Below are positions 34,101 to 45,000 of a DNA stretch of 64,000 bases, one piece after another. This DNA comes from Sorghum bicolor (Eukaryota; Streptophyta; Magnoliopsida; Poales; Poaceae). The notes beneath the pieces are model-generated. The model was not told the DNA's origin, did no database searches, and saw only the letters and a program-made list of their open reading frames with translations. Position numbers and translations under genes: made by a program. The stretch covers positions 50,945,695-51,009,694 of the forward strand of contig NC_012872.2 of NCBI RefSeq assembly GCF_000003195.3, written 5' to 3'. Position 1 is the first letter of the stretch. Every line of letters begins with the position of its first letter.

Positions 34101-34352
34101 CATTCTCCATTCATTATTCTTTTTGCGTACAAGAACCGGATTGGCGAGCCAATCGGGATGATACACCTCTTTTATGAATCCGGCTGCTAGAAGCCGTGTT
34201 ATTTCTGTCCTAATGGCCTCCTTTTTGTCACGAGCGAACCGTCGCAGTTTTTGCTTGATTGGTCTTGCGGTCTTCGAGACGTTTAAGGAGTGCTCGATCA
34301 GGTTTCGTGGGACACCGGGCATGTCTGCGGGTTTCCATGCGAAAACGCTCAC
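31200..34352 (-). pseudogene. pol: Element C pol, cut 50 residues early by a TAG
   Basis: The layout matches the copy A pol: RT with Tyr-Val-Asp-Asp, connection, second RNase H, integrase. The frame stops at a TAG at 31347-31349 where copy A has CAG (Gln), leaving 1000 of 1050 residues; the original end is at 31200-31202. The lost part is the end of the integrase C-terminal domain. A few other changes from A are missense, for example His to Tyr in the second RNase H (Val-Tyr-Gly-Asp-Ser) and Gln to Leu in the integrase core (Gly-Leu-Val-Glu-Arg). The frame is open upstream to the gag TAG at 34386-34388. Confidence 0.9.
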
Positions 34353-34385
34353 GTTGTCCCTTAGAAACCTGACGAGCGTGTCTTC

Positions 34386-36818
34386 CTATTTTGGATCCAG
34401 GTTAGCCCCGATGAGGGCTGTCTTCTCGGGGTTGCCTTCGACCAGCTGCACTTCTTTGTACTCCTTGGATTTCGAATTCTTTCTGGATATCTCCTGCTCA
34501 GGTAATCGGAGCTGGTCGGGAGGCAGCTGTGCGGCTTGGCTTGCTGTTTCCGCCATGCGGATTGAGAGGTCAATTGCCTCGGTGATCTTGAAGCTTTCTT
34601 CTTCGCAGGTGTACGCCGTGTAGACGTTGCCTCTGACGGTTAGGACACCCTTCTCCGTGGGCATCTTAAGCACTAGGTATGAGTAGTGCGGGACTGCCAT
34701 GAACTTTGTCAGCGATGGGCGGCCCAGTATGGCGTGGTAGGTCCCGTCGAAGTCCGCGACTACGAAGTTGATGAACTCCGTCCGGAAGTGATCGGGTGTG
34801 CCGAATTGGACAGGCAATGTTATCTGTCCGAGGGGCACCGAACTTTGACCCGGCAAAACCCCCCAGAATTGGGCGTCGTAAGGTTTTAGTTGCGCCGGTG
34901 ATATCTTTAGGGCGGGCAGGCTGTTGCGGAAGAGAATGTCGATGGAGCTTCCCCCGTCCACGAGCACGCGCTCGAATCTGATGCTATTGATGCAGGGATC
35001 AAGAATCAGTGGGAAACGTCCCGGCTCTGGGATAGCGGCCCACTGGTCCTTCCTGCTGAACGAGATCTCCCTGTGGGACCACGCGGGAAATTTTGGATCT
35101 GCGATCAGCCCGTCCGTGCTGTCTATGTTGAGGCAGGCTCTCTTTAACAGCTTTCTTTCTCGCTTGGACTCAGTGGAGACCTTGCCCCCGAAAATGGAGT
35201 GGACCACGTCGGTGGGGCTGACGTATTGGTGTCGGGGGTCCCTGTCTTGGTCCTCATCCTCATCTTCGTGGTCGTGCCCGTCGCGTTTGTTATTTTTCTT
35301 GGCGGAGTCCTCTTGGGCGGCCCGCCGTGTATAGATACTTTTGAGGACGCGACACTCTTCCATGGTATGGTTAGACTTCGGGTGTAGCTGGCACGGTCCC
35401 TTCAACGTTTTGTTGTAGTCGTCTTGGTAGTCCCGTCGTCCGTTGGGACGTTTGACCGTATTTACTTCATGGTCGTATTCACGAGGGCGCTTTCCTCTGA
35501 AGTCGTCGCGGCTGTCGCGCCGCCGATCCCAACCCTCTCGGTGATCGCGGTTGTCGGAGCGGCGGTGATTTCTGTTGTCGTAGCGACCACGACCGTCATC
35601 CCGCCGAGAAGGCTGGTCGGGGCCTCTCGCGTCGTCTCGGATTAGTTTTTCTGCGTCATCAGCATCGGCGTAGTTTTTAGCCGTGGCGAGGAGCTCTGCT
35701 ACCGTTGATGGGCGTTTACGCAGCAGCTTGTTCCTCAGCGCTTCATGGAAACGCAAGCCCTTGATAAACGCTGATATGGCCTCGTCGTGAGAAATCTTCG
35801 GGATTTTGAGGCGCATATCCGAGAATCGTCGGATGTAATCGCGCAGAGGTTCATTCTTCTTGTCTCTTATCCTTTCAAGGTCATACTTGTTCCCGGGCTG
35901 CTCGCATGTGGCGATGAAGTTGTCGATGAAAGCCTGTCGTAGCTCTTCCCAAGATTCGAAGGAGTCCTCGGGCAAGCCGAGAAGCCACTGATGACCAGCC
36001 TGGTCGAGGACTACGGGGAAGTAGTTAGCCATGACGTGCTCATCTCCTGCCGCTGATCGGACGGCGATTTCATAAAGAGTGATCCAGTTCTCTGGATTTT
36101 CCTTGCCGTCGTATTTTTTAAGTTTTTCGAGCTTGAAATTGCGGGGCCACACGACCTGGCGGAGGTGCGAGGAGAACTGCCTTAGGCCCGGGGGACCGTG
36201 GGTCGCGTCGTACTCGATGCGGCGCAGGTTTTCATGGACTGCTCTCTCTGCGGCGCGCCTGTTGATGCGATCCCGGGCATCTTTGGGAGGGATGTTGTGG
36301 CGGAGATCCCTGTGTTGATCTTCTTCTTCTTGGCCGCGTACACGGTTCTGCTGGCGGCGGCCATCGGCGTCCCGACCACCATCGTCGCGCCGTGAGTCCC
36401 CTCGACGGTTGTCGGGGGAGCGGCTGCGGCGGCGCCTGCTGGGTGAGGCCCGGCTGCGATTAGTCTGGTCGGAGGCGGCTTCCGTATAAGAGACGTCCTG
36501 GACTCTCTTGAGCAGAGTGGCTGTCTGTCCCATTGCGGCGATCAGGTGTGCTCGGATACTGGTCCGGACTCCCTGGCATTCGGGGGTGTCAGGAAGCCGA
36601 TCCAGGTTGGCCATGGCGACAGCCACGTTGGCGCTTGGCGTTTTGTAGACCGGCTGGTCCCCGACCATGTCAAAAGCATCGTTGAGGTTACTTGGTGGCA
36701 TCTGTTGTTGCTCGTCCGCACGCCGTCGGGCGCGATCGGCGTTACGCTGTTCGCGGAGTTGCCTCTGGTCATCTGTTTCTCCGTCAACGACCGGCTCGTC
36801 GGCGCTGACATTGAACAC
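34386..36818 (-). CDS. gag: Element C gag-protease, main frame, intact
   Basis: 810 residues from a GTG at 36818; the frame is open further upstream, across the C7 run at 36833-36839. Domains: Arg-rich region, Retrotrans_gag, Arg/Asp-rich region, C-x2-H-x4-H-x4-C knuckle, protease with Asp-Gly-Gly-Ser-Ser. It ends with TAG (34386-34388), and pol continues in the same frame with Glu-Asp-Thr-Leu. This is the complete form of the gag that is cut short in copy A. Gag would form the particle; protease would cleave the polyprotein. Confidence 0.92.
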   Translation of the reverse strand: MFNVSADEPVVDGETDDQRQLREQRNADRARRRADEQQQMPPSNLNDAFDMVGDQPVYKTPSANVAVAMANLDRLPDTPECQGVRTSIRAHLIAAMGQTATLLKRVQDVSYTEAASDQTNRSRASPSRRRRSRSPDNRRGDSRRDDGGRDADGRRQQNRVRGQEEEDQHRDLRHNIPPKDARDRINRRAAERAVHENLRRIEYDATHGPPGLRQFSSHLRQVVWPRNFKLEKLKKYDGKENPENWITLYEIAVRSAAGDEHVMANYFPVVLDQAGHQWLLGLPEDSFESWEELRQAFIDNFIATCEQPGNKYDLERIRDKKNEPLRDYIRRFSDMRLKIPKISHDEAISAFIKGLRFHEALRNKLLRKRPSTVAELLATAKNYADADDAEKLIRDDARGPDQPSRRDDGRGRYDNRNHRRSDNRDHREGWDRRRDSRDDFRGKRPREYDHEVNTVKRPNGRRDYQDDYNKTLKGPCQLHPKSNHTMEECRVLKSIYTRRAAQEDSAKKNNKRDGHDHEDEDEDQDRDPRHQYVSPTDVVHSIFGGKVSTESKRERKLLKRACLNIDSTDGLIADPKFPAWSHREISFSRKDQWAAIPEPGRFPLILDPCINSIRFERVLVDGGSSIDILFRNSLPALKISPAQLKPYDAQFWGVLPGQSSVPLGQITLPVQFGTPDHFRTEFINFVVADFDGTYHAILGRPSLTKFMAVPHYSYLVLKMPTEKGVLTVRGNVYTAYTCEEESFKITEAIDLSIRMAETASQAAQLPPDQLRLPEQEISRKNSKSKEYKEVQLVEGNPEKTALIGANLDPK

Positions 36819-37528
36819 GATATCCCCTCGCCGGGGGGGAATATCGGGAATCGGTCGAAACCCGGAGGGTGTGAAGGAAAATCCAGGTCGTAGCCCTCGT
36901 CTTCGGTGTTTATAACCTCGGTGGGGACGGAGCCGGTGCTTGAGTTGGTGCTGGAAACCTGGCCGTCCCGTAGCTCTCGGATTGTCACCATGTTGACATG
37001 GTGACGATTGTTCCTTGTCGGCGACCAGCCCGCTTTGCTGAAAACGGATTGAACATGCTGTGAGTAAACAGAGGCTGAGTTATTCAGGCCGCAAGGATGG
37101 TCTCCCTTTTTGAGCTCGACGGATCGTCCTGAGGGGGTTGAGGTTATCGTCAGGGACGTTCCCAGCCGTTCGTGTGTGGTGACACGAGTTGGCCGGCGGG
37201 ATTTCGAAAAATCCGCTCGAGTGGCTTGGTCGGGCCGGCGCAGAACTCCATCTATTAGTTGGGAGACTTCGAGCAGCTTGGAGTCGGCGCGATCGAGCGC
37301 TTGGAGGAGGTCCGAGCAGTCGATCCCCTTTCCCTTGTAGAGTGGGAACGGTGGTCGGGAGCTTGGTGCCGTCATGCGTGTGGTCGGAGACGGCGTGATC
37401 TCAGATTGGATCTGGATCTCTTTCGGAACCGTGGTCGGGAAGCCGCCGCTGCACGTCGTCCACGTGATCTGGCCGACGGTGAACGTGAGGCCTTCGGGCA
37501 CGGTCGCGGAAGCTGGGATCGTGACCAT
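36542..37528 (-). CDS. Element C gag N-terminal ORF (frame 0 before the C7 run)
   Basis: The first ATG is at 37526-37528; the frame is open from the primer site. Gag-like sequence leaves this frame at the C7 run (36833-36839) and goes on in the -1 frame. In frame 0 the run reads TT[C CCC CCC] GGC, the layout of a -1 slip heptamer. Identical in copy A. Confidence 0.6.
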   Translation of the reverse strand: MVTIPASATVPEGLTFTVGQITWTTCSGGFPTTVPKEIQIQSEITPSPTTRMTAPSSRPPFPLYKGKGIDCSDLLQALDRADSKLLEVSQLIDGVLRRPDQATRADFSKSRRPTRVTTHERLGTSLTITSTPSGRSVELKKGDHPCGLNNSASVYSQHVQSVFSKAGWSPTRNNRHHVNMVTIRELRDGQVSSTNSSTGSVPTEVINTEDEGYDLDFPSHPPGFDRFPIFPPGEGISCSMSAPTSRSLTEKQMTRGNSANSVTPIAPDGVRTSNNRCHQVTSTMLLTWSGTSRSTKRQAPTWLSPWPTWIGFLTPPNARESGPVSEHT

Positions 37529-37557
37529 CTTGTTCGCCGGAAAAGTTGCACGCACAC

Positions 37558-37575
37558 CCCCTACTTGGCGCGCCA
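37558..37575 (-). other. Element C primer binding site
   Basis: The minus strand reads TGGCGCGCCAAGTAGGGG one base inside the 5' LTR. It differs from copy A by one base (AAG for AGG). Confidence 0.7.
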
Positions 37576-37576
37576 C

Positions 37577-38035
37577 TGTCGACGAAAGCTAGTCGGCAGT
37601 CTACCTTGGGGTATACCCACGGTAGTAGTTTATCGGTAGACGGTGCGCAAACTACGAACTCGATGGTGACGCAAGACACGGACAAGCTTTTTATCCAGGT
37701 TCGGCCGCCGAGTTGGCGTAATACCTACGTCCTGCGTCTGGTTGTATTGGATTGTGTTGAGAGAATATCCTGTCCTAGGGGGGTCCCTTGCCCCTCCTTA
37801 TATAGTCTGGAGGGCAGGGTTACAGATCTAGAAACTAATCCTAGTCGGTTACAATTGCCATAGATAATTCGATATCAATTCCTATTCTAACCGACTAGAA
37901 TCCTGCTTGATCTCCACGTCTTGTTTCCTTGCGCGAAACTCGGCTTGTCGGATCAAGCCTTGAACTCGTCTCGTAGTGGGTCAAGCTTCCTGGCTGAAGT
38001 CTAGCCGTAAGGGTATAGGGGTTTATACCCCCACA
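37577..38035 (-). repeat. Element C 5' LTR (459 bp)
   Basis: TG...CA ends; minus-strand TATA box CTATATAAGG at about 37797-37806. Followed by the second CTTGG target copy at 38036-38040. Confidence 0.96.
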
Positions 38036-38040
38036 CTTGG

Positions 38041-38243
38041 AGAGTCAAACTATTTCAAGTTTGATTAATTTTTTATGGTAGAATAATAATATTTATGATA
38101 TCAATTAAGTATCATTAAGTTCTTCATTACTTATATTTTTATAGTATATATATTTTATGCCACAAAAATTTATTATTTTTTATAATTTTAATTATATTTG
38201 AAATACTTTAACTTTCTAAAATTCTTGAAATAACTTAGTAGCT
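38041..38243. mobile_element. Stowaway-type MITE, right part, split by element C
   Basis: This continues 25822-25862. It is AT-rich with inner inverted symmetry (TCAAACTATTTCAAG near the start, TTTGAAATACTTTAA near the end). Confidence 0.6.
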
Positions 38244-38275
38244 TATTGAGTCTTTATACGGGGCTAGTGGGTTAG

Positions 38276-38745
38276 GGCCTTGTTTAGTTCCAAAAAATTT
38301 TGCAAAATCGACACTGTAGCACTTTCGTTTGTATTTGACAAAAATTGTCCAATCATGGACTAACTAGGCTCAAAAGATTCGTCTCATCGATTTCGGCCAA
38401 AATGTACAATTATTTTTTATTTTCATCTATATTTAATACTCCATGCATACGTCTAAAGATTCGATGTGACAGAGAATCTGAAAAATTTTGCAAAATTTTT
38501 TGGGAACTAAACAAACTTCCAAAATTTTTTGCAAAATAGGAATAGTAGCACTTTCGTTTGTATTTGACAAATATTGTCCAATTATGGACTAACTAGGCTC
38601 AAAAGATTCGTCTCGTCAATTCTGACCAAACTGTGCAATTAGTTTTATTTTTATCTATATTTAATACTTCATGCATACATCTAAAGATTTGATGTGACGG
38701 AGAATTTGAAAAATTTTGCAAAATTTTTGGGAACTAAACAAGGCC
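38276..38745. mobile_element. Tandem dimer of the GGCCTTGTTTAGTTCC MITE (470 bp)
   Basis: Two MITE units of about 235 bp lie head to tail. The outer ends are complete (GGCCTTGTTTAGTTCC and its inverse); at the junction near 38511 the second unit lacks the first bases of its end. Flanks are TAG and CAG. It ends about 310 bases before the start codon of the M16 protease gene. Confidence 0.8.
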
Positions 38746-39059
38746 CAGCTCATTAGCATAGCAAGACACTGTCCACGATGACGCAACCCGTTGTCACCTT
38801 TACCTTTGCTTCTTTTGGGCCAGCACAGACCACGCGGTCCGGCCCACAGAATCCAGCTCAACCCTCTTTATCCAGCCCAGAAAAGGCAACCAAATCTCGC
38901 CTCGGCCTCGGCCTCGGCCTCCGTGACGGTGCCGTTCGACGTCACCGCGCAGCCAGTCTGTCACGTGTCGCGGCACCACCCGCGCCCGCACGCCGTCGGA
39001 TCCCCACCCCCACCTCCCCTTTTCCCGCAGCGCGGCAGCGGCACCTGCCACCAGCGGCC

Positions 39060-42000
39060 ATGGATCTGCTCCCTCCGCCGACTGACGCGCCGGACGCCGG
39101 CGGCCCTGGCGCCGGGGGGTCGGGCAGGGGGCTGCGCCGTGGGGTCGGGTTCCGGTCGCTGAAGCTGGTCAGCGTTGCTATGGACGAGACCCTGCCCGTC
39201 GACCCCGTCGGCGCCACCTACGGCCGCCTCGCCAACGGCCTCACCTACTACGTCCGCTCCAACCCAAAGCCACGCATGCGCGCCGCGCTCTCGCTCGCCG
39301 TCAAGGTCGGGTCAGTACTGCTACTCTCGCCGCGCCTCTAGTTTGGCTCCCCTGTTTACCCCCTTCCGCGCGTTTGCTGACTTTCATGTCGTGCTCATCG
39401 CTCGGTTGGTTCGCTCTTAGGTCGGTGGTGGAGGAGGAGGACGAGCGCGGTGTGGCGCACATCGTCGAGCACCTCGCCTTCAGTGCCACCTCGCGATATA
39501 CCAACCACGACATCGTCAAATTCCTCGAGAGCATCGGGGCCGAGTTTGGTGCCTGCCAGAACGCGCTCACCTCATCGGATGAGACCATCTACGAGCTGCT
39601 TGTACCCGTCGACAAGCCAGGCCTGCTCTCCCAGGCTATATCTGTCCTCGCTGAGTTCAGCTCCGAGGTGACTGCACGGTTCCAGATTTTTATTGCTCGC
39701 TTTTTATTGCAATCTCAGCTGATTGATGCCTGAGAGTTCAATGGCTGATTGATGCATGCCTGAGAGTTGAATGTCTGATTGATGCCTGGAAACTAATGTT
39801 GGTCACAAAACACCAGGTTCGGGTGTCTGCAGAGGATCTGGAGAAAGAGAGGGGTGCTGTGCTGGAGGAATACAGGGGTGGACGCAATGCAGCAGGGCGG
39901 ATGCAGGACTCCCACTGGGCACTGTTGTTTGAAGGTTCTAAGGTAGTAGCCTCTGTCTTCATATAAGTGAAAAATTCTCTGTGCTGCGATGAGATCACTT
40001 GTTCCATCATATACCATTTTTCGTATAAATGAAAAAAATTCTTTGTGTTGCGATTGAATCACTTATTCCATCATATACCATTTGTCACAATAGGTTAAAC
40101 TTGCATTACTGAAGGGTGCTTAAATTTGGATTACCTTTTTCTGCCTTTTGTGTCACTCTGTTTGGGGTTGGAAATGGTGTATTCTTATTAATTTACTCTT
40201 TACCAGTATGCAGAACGCCTGCCGATTGGTACTGAGAAGGTGATACGAACTGTTACACATGAGACTGTGAAGCGGTTTTATCAGAAGTGGTACCATCTAA
40301 GCAATATGGCGGTATTTGCAGTAGGTGATTTCCCAGATACACAGGTTTGGATAATGCACATCTTTTTCACATGTATCTGTTCGACAAATAAGAAACTAGA
40401 GAAGTATCTGCAATGGTATTTACCATCCTTTTATGTTTCATGACTTAAAATTGCAGGCTGTCGTGGAGTTGATAAAAGAGCATTTTGACCACAAAGCCCC
40501 AGCTCCCCACCCTCCTCCAGTTATACCAGAATTTCCAGTTCCATCACATGAGGAACCTCGCTTTTCATGTTTTGTGGAATCTGAAGCCGCAGGGGTTGTT
40601 ATTTCATATTCTTTTAAACATATTTGATATATTTTAATATCAGCTTTGTATAATAATGTACTTTTTTGTTTTCCTTTGTACCAAAAACAGTCGGCTGTTG
40701 TTATCAGCTGCAAGATGCCTGCTGGTGGAATTAAAACAGTAAAGGACTACAAGGATTCACTGGCAGAGTCCATGTTTCATTGTGCGCTAAACCAGAGGCT
40801 CTTCAAAATATCTCGTAGAAAGGATCCGCCTTACTTCTCTTGTTCCTCAGCTGCAGATGCTCTCGTCTGTCCAGTTAAGGCTTACATTATGACATCTAGT
40901 TGTCGTGAGAGGGGAACAGTTGAAGCTCTTGAATCCATGCTTCTTGAGGTATTTTTGAACCTTGATCTCTGAAATAATAAAGATAAAATCTAGTATTCTT
41001 TCAAAGTGCATTATTCAAGTTTATGAGTGAATATTCAGTGTAAGTGCCACAAAATTTGAAAAGACGAAAGAATGAGAAATTTGGCTCTAAAAGCTTTAGA
41101 AGTTCCCTAAGTGAGGCTGCAAGGATCAACTATAGGGCATGGTACGTTTCATAGCCATGCAGATTCTCGACATCAGATATTAATCATGTCTTTCAGACAA
41201 ATACCAAATGAAAACAGGTCATGTTCCTTAAGGGTAGTTTTCATTCCCAGTAAAACCCTTCATATATAGTAGTATAAGAACACATAATCTAGTGTGCCAT
41301 GTCATCAACTGATTAGATCTTGTACAATCAGTTCAGTCTTAGACTCTTAGTTTGCATCTGTTTAGTGCGGCAGATGATTCATAATTAGCACATTAACAGG
41401 CATATGTAATGTAGATATCTGAATTTAAGGCTGCTGTATAACCACCGCCAGTTTCTCCAATTTCAAAGTGGCATTTTGTTTCAAAACATCCTTCTAACAG
41501 GATGCTTCTTTAGGTTGCTAGGGTACGGCTCCATGGATTTTCTGACCGTGAGATATCAATTGTACGTGCCCTAATGATGTCAGAGATGGAGTCTGCATAT
41601 TTGGAGCGTGATCAAATGCAATCAACCAGCTTACGGGATGAGTTTTTGCAGGTTTGAAATTTTATAGCTGTTTAATTTAATAGAACTAAAATTAATTTAA
41701 ATTTATACCATATGCATGCTAGTTACTCTTCTGCTCTTATCTCATCTTGCAAATCAAAATATGTACCACCTTCTGAATTTCTGTTTTCAAATGACTTTAC
41801 TTCCATAATATTGACTTGTACTAAGTCCACAACTCAACATGTTGGTCGACTATTTAAGTGAAACTTCAGGATCCCCCATCTATACAGCTTCTAAGCACAT
41901 TAATGCAATTTGTATTTTTCTTGCAGCATTTTCTTCGTGAGGAACCTGTTGTCGGGATTGAATATGAAGCACAGTTACAAAAGACTCTGCTTCCCCGTAA

Positions 42001-45000
42001 GCATACCTCTGTGTTTTCTAGCAAAAGCTTAGGTGTTAAATTCCTGATGTTATTTACCCTCTCCTTCATAAACCTTTATAACCAATTAATTTCTTATAGA
42101 TCTACATACCATCACCACAGTTGTTCAGTCATATATATTTATATATGTTTACTTTCGACCAGATATTTCTTCTGCGGAAGTGGCAAAATTTGCAGAAAAC
42201 TTTTCAACAGCCAGCAGCTGTGTTATCAAGATAGTTGAACCTCGAGCTCATGCTTCTTTGGAGGATCTGAAAGCAGTTGTGTTGAAAGTCAACAGTCTGG
42301 AAGAAGAAAAATCTATTCCTCCATGGGATGAAGAGCAAATTCCAGAAGAAATTGTTGCCCAAGCTCCAGAGCCAGGGTATCTTTGTCTCATTCATCTGTA
42401 CTATTTTCATCATTATCTGAATCTACCATCTTCTCATTCTTTGATTCTTATAAATCTTAACTAGCTGTATTGAAATCATTCTCTACTTTTTGTTTTGCTG
42501 TTTGAGGATTTTATTTTAGTATGTGACTGATGCCCGCTATTGTACTTACCAAATTCATTGTAGGACTATAATTGATAAAGTGGAGCACCCAGGCATAGGT
42601 GCCACTGAGATGATACTTTCAAATGGCATGCGGATTTGTTACAAGTATACTGATTTTCTTGATGACCAGGTTAGTAGTATCTATTAATTTTATGCCACCT
42701 TGCAGCCTACTACTTCAGGCATTCCCATCTTTATTCTGTGGAATCATTTAGTCACTGATATAGAGTATAGACATCTAGAACTAGAATACATTTTGAACAA
42801 TTTATTCTATGTGAACATCAACTGCTTGCCACACTGTATATCTGCATTAGTTTTTTCTCCATGCCTACTATCATTTACCACATGCATGGAATAGATCTGA
42901 CGGTTCTTAGTTCTAAGTATTCTGGGATTCTGAGGACCACAGCTACATTTGTTGGTCTTGGGATGTTTCTAAATCTAAAGTTGAAAAAAAACTAACCTGG
43001 GAGGAATTAGGTGGCATTTTATTAAGACAAAAATAGGCACCCAAATTCGCCTTGACGAGGACTAGGTATGAAACTATTCTCGGCATACATCCACACCGTC
43101 AACCAACTGATCTAGCTCAGCTTCCTAAATCTAAAGTTTAAATATGATGATATGTTATCAAACTGACTCTATTTACAAGGGAAGTAATTGTCAACATGAC
43201 TCGGGGTGTTTTTGTTGTTAGACTGAAATATATCCTAAATCTAAAGTTTAAATATGATATGTTATCGAACTGACTCTATTTACAAGGGAAGTAATTATCA
43301 ACATGACTCGGGGTGTTTTTGTTGTTAGACTGAAATATATTCATCTAATAATAATATAAAAAATATAGTTTCCCATTTTTTTATGATGAATGAACAGAGG
43401 GAAGTAGTTTGTGTGATTGTTTCTGCCCCAAAAACAGCTTGCATGTTCATTTGTACTTCAGTTTAGCATAATCACATGAATATATTGTATTTGCACATGG
43501 AACAGTTGTTTCACTAGGACTAAATTTATGCATATCGATAAAAGTAAGCTACTACAGGTTTTTCTTAGATGTATAACTGATGGTGCCAAGCTTTTCCTTG
43601 TTCCTTTAAGCTCTCAAGGCACTTTATTTTTTTTTATTATTGTGCTATACTGAAGAAAAGATCAAACAAGTGACCTGTACATGAAATTTAGAAAGGAAGA
43701 AACATATGCAATATTCAATATATACTGGAAGGGAATAGTTTCATGCTATCTAATTACCATGCGAACTTATGCACTGTATAGAAACAATAGTTTACACATT
43801 TATTGTAGGAACAACAATTTACCCTTTCTTTTTCAATATTTTTCGACCAAGTTCACTGTCCTTTAGTTAAAGAAAACTGCATCTGATACTGTCATTTGAA
43901 CTTCGTTTGGCCTGTTCAGGTCTATTATTGTGAAAGGGCACCTTTGAATCAGGAAATTAGTTCATTTTATTATATTACATGCAACTTTTAAATCATCCTT
44001 AAGATATCATTTGTTCTCCTAATGCATACTATCATCATTATAGTAAATTCCCAGTCTAGTTTTCATGGGTCATTTATCATTTTGTTCAGAGAGGTGCATT
44101 TACAATTTTGCTTCTGCTGCAGTATTTAGCGATATACTTCATGTGTTTATATGCTTATTATTTATTTTCAGGTTGTTTTTACTGGCTTTGCCTATGGTGG
44201 TCTGTCGGAATTATCTGAAGCTGAGTATACTTCATGCTCAATGGGTTCAACCATAGCAGGAGAAATTGGCACTTTTGGCTACAGACCTTCTGTCTTGATG
44301 GACATGCTTGCTGGCAAGAGAGCCGAAGTTGGTACAAAAGTGGGGGCCTACATGAGAACATTTTCTGGCGATTGCTCACCTTCAGATCTTGAGACAGCTT
44401 TGCAGGTATGCTTCTGTTAAAGCATTCTTAGAATACTTGCTCAAAGAAACTCAGTTTACCTATAGCGATAACAGCACCTGTTTCTTGTTTTCATCAAAAT
44501 GTGGACCAATGCTCATACTTGACTGGGTACAGCTTGTTTATCAACTATTTACAACAAATGTGGAGCCAAGGGAGGAAGAAGTAAAAATAGTGATGCAAAT
44601 GGCAGAGGAAGCAATCTATGCTCAAGAGCGTGATCCATACACTGCATTTGCGAATCGTGTTCGTGAAATAAACTATGGGAACTCATACTTTTTTAAGGTA
44701 CTTAACTGGGCAAAACTTTACTCCGTTTTTTTCTTTTGTCATATCATATCCTAGAAATTTACTTTAGTTCTATATAATGCAGCCAATTAGAATAAGTGAC
44801 TTGAAGAAGGTGGATCCAATCAGAGCATGTGAATATTTCAACAATTGTTTCAAGGATCCATCAGCTTTTACGGTGGTAATAGTTGGAAAAATAGACCCAG
44901 CTATCTCACTTCCACTGGTTCTGCAGTACTTGGTATGTTCTGTTCCTTTTTCTTATTGTCTGAAACAATGAAGCAACACTTAATAATGCTCATTAACTCA

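Larger units (their letters stand above)
25863..38035 (-). mobile_element. Element C: full-length Tat-lineage Ty3/gypsy element with antisense gene
   Basis: 12.2 kb, flanked by CTTGG (25858-25862 and 38036-38040). Minus-strand order: 5' LTR (37577-38035), primer site, gag N-terminal frame, gag-protease, TAG, pol, antisense spliced gene, tandem array, polypurine tract, 3' LTR (25863-26321). The two LTRs look identical over 459 bp, so insertion is very recent, yet pol has a premature TAG and the antisense gene has one too. Either the changes arose after insertion, or this copy moved with proteins supplied by a relative. Confidence 0.96.

Noticed and set aside
38778..39341. ORF starting upstream of the M16 gene start as a longer N-terminus
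   Set aside because: It is in frame with exon 1 but reads into repeats and a Pro/Ala/Arg-rich UTR; the ATG at 39060 fits the family start better, though an N-terminal extension cannot be fully excluded.
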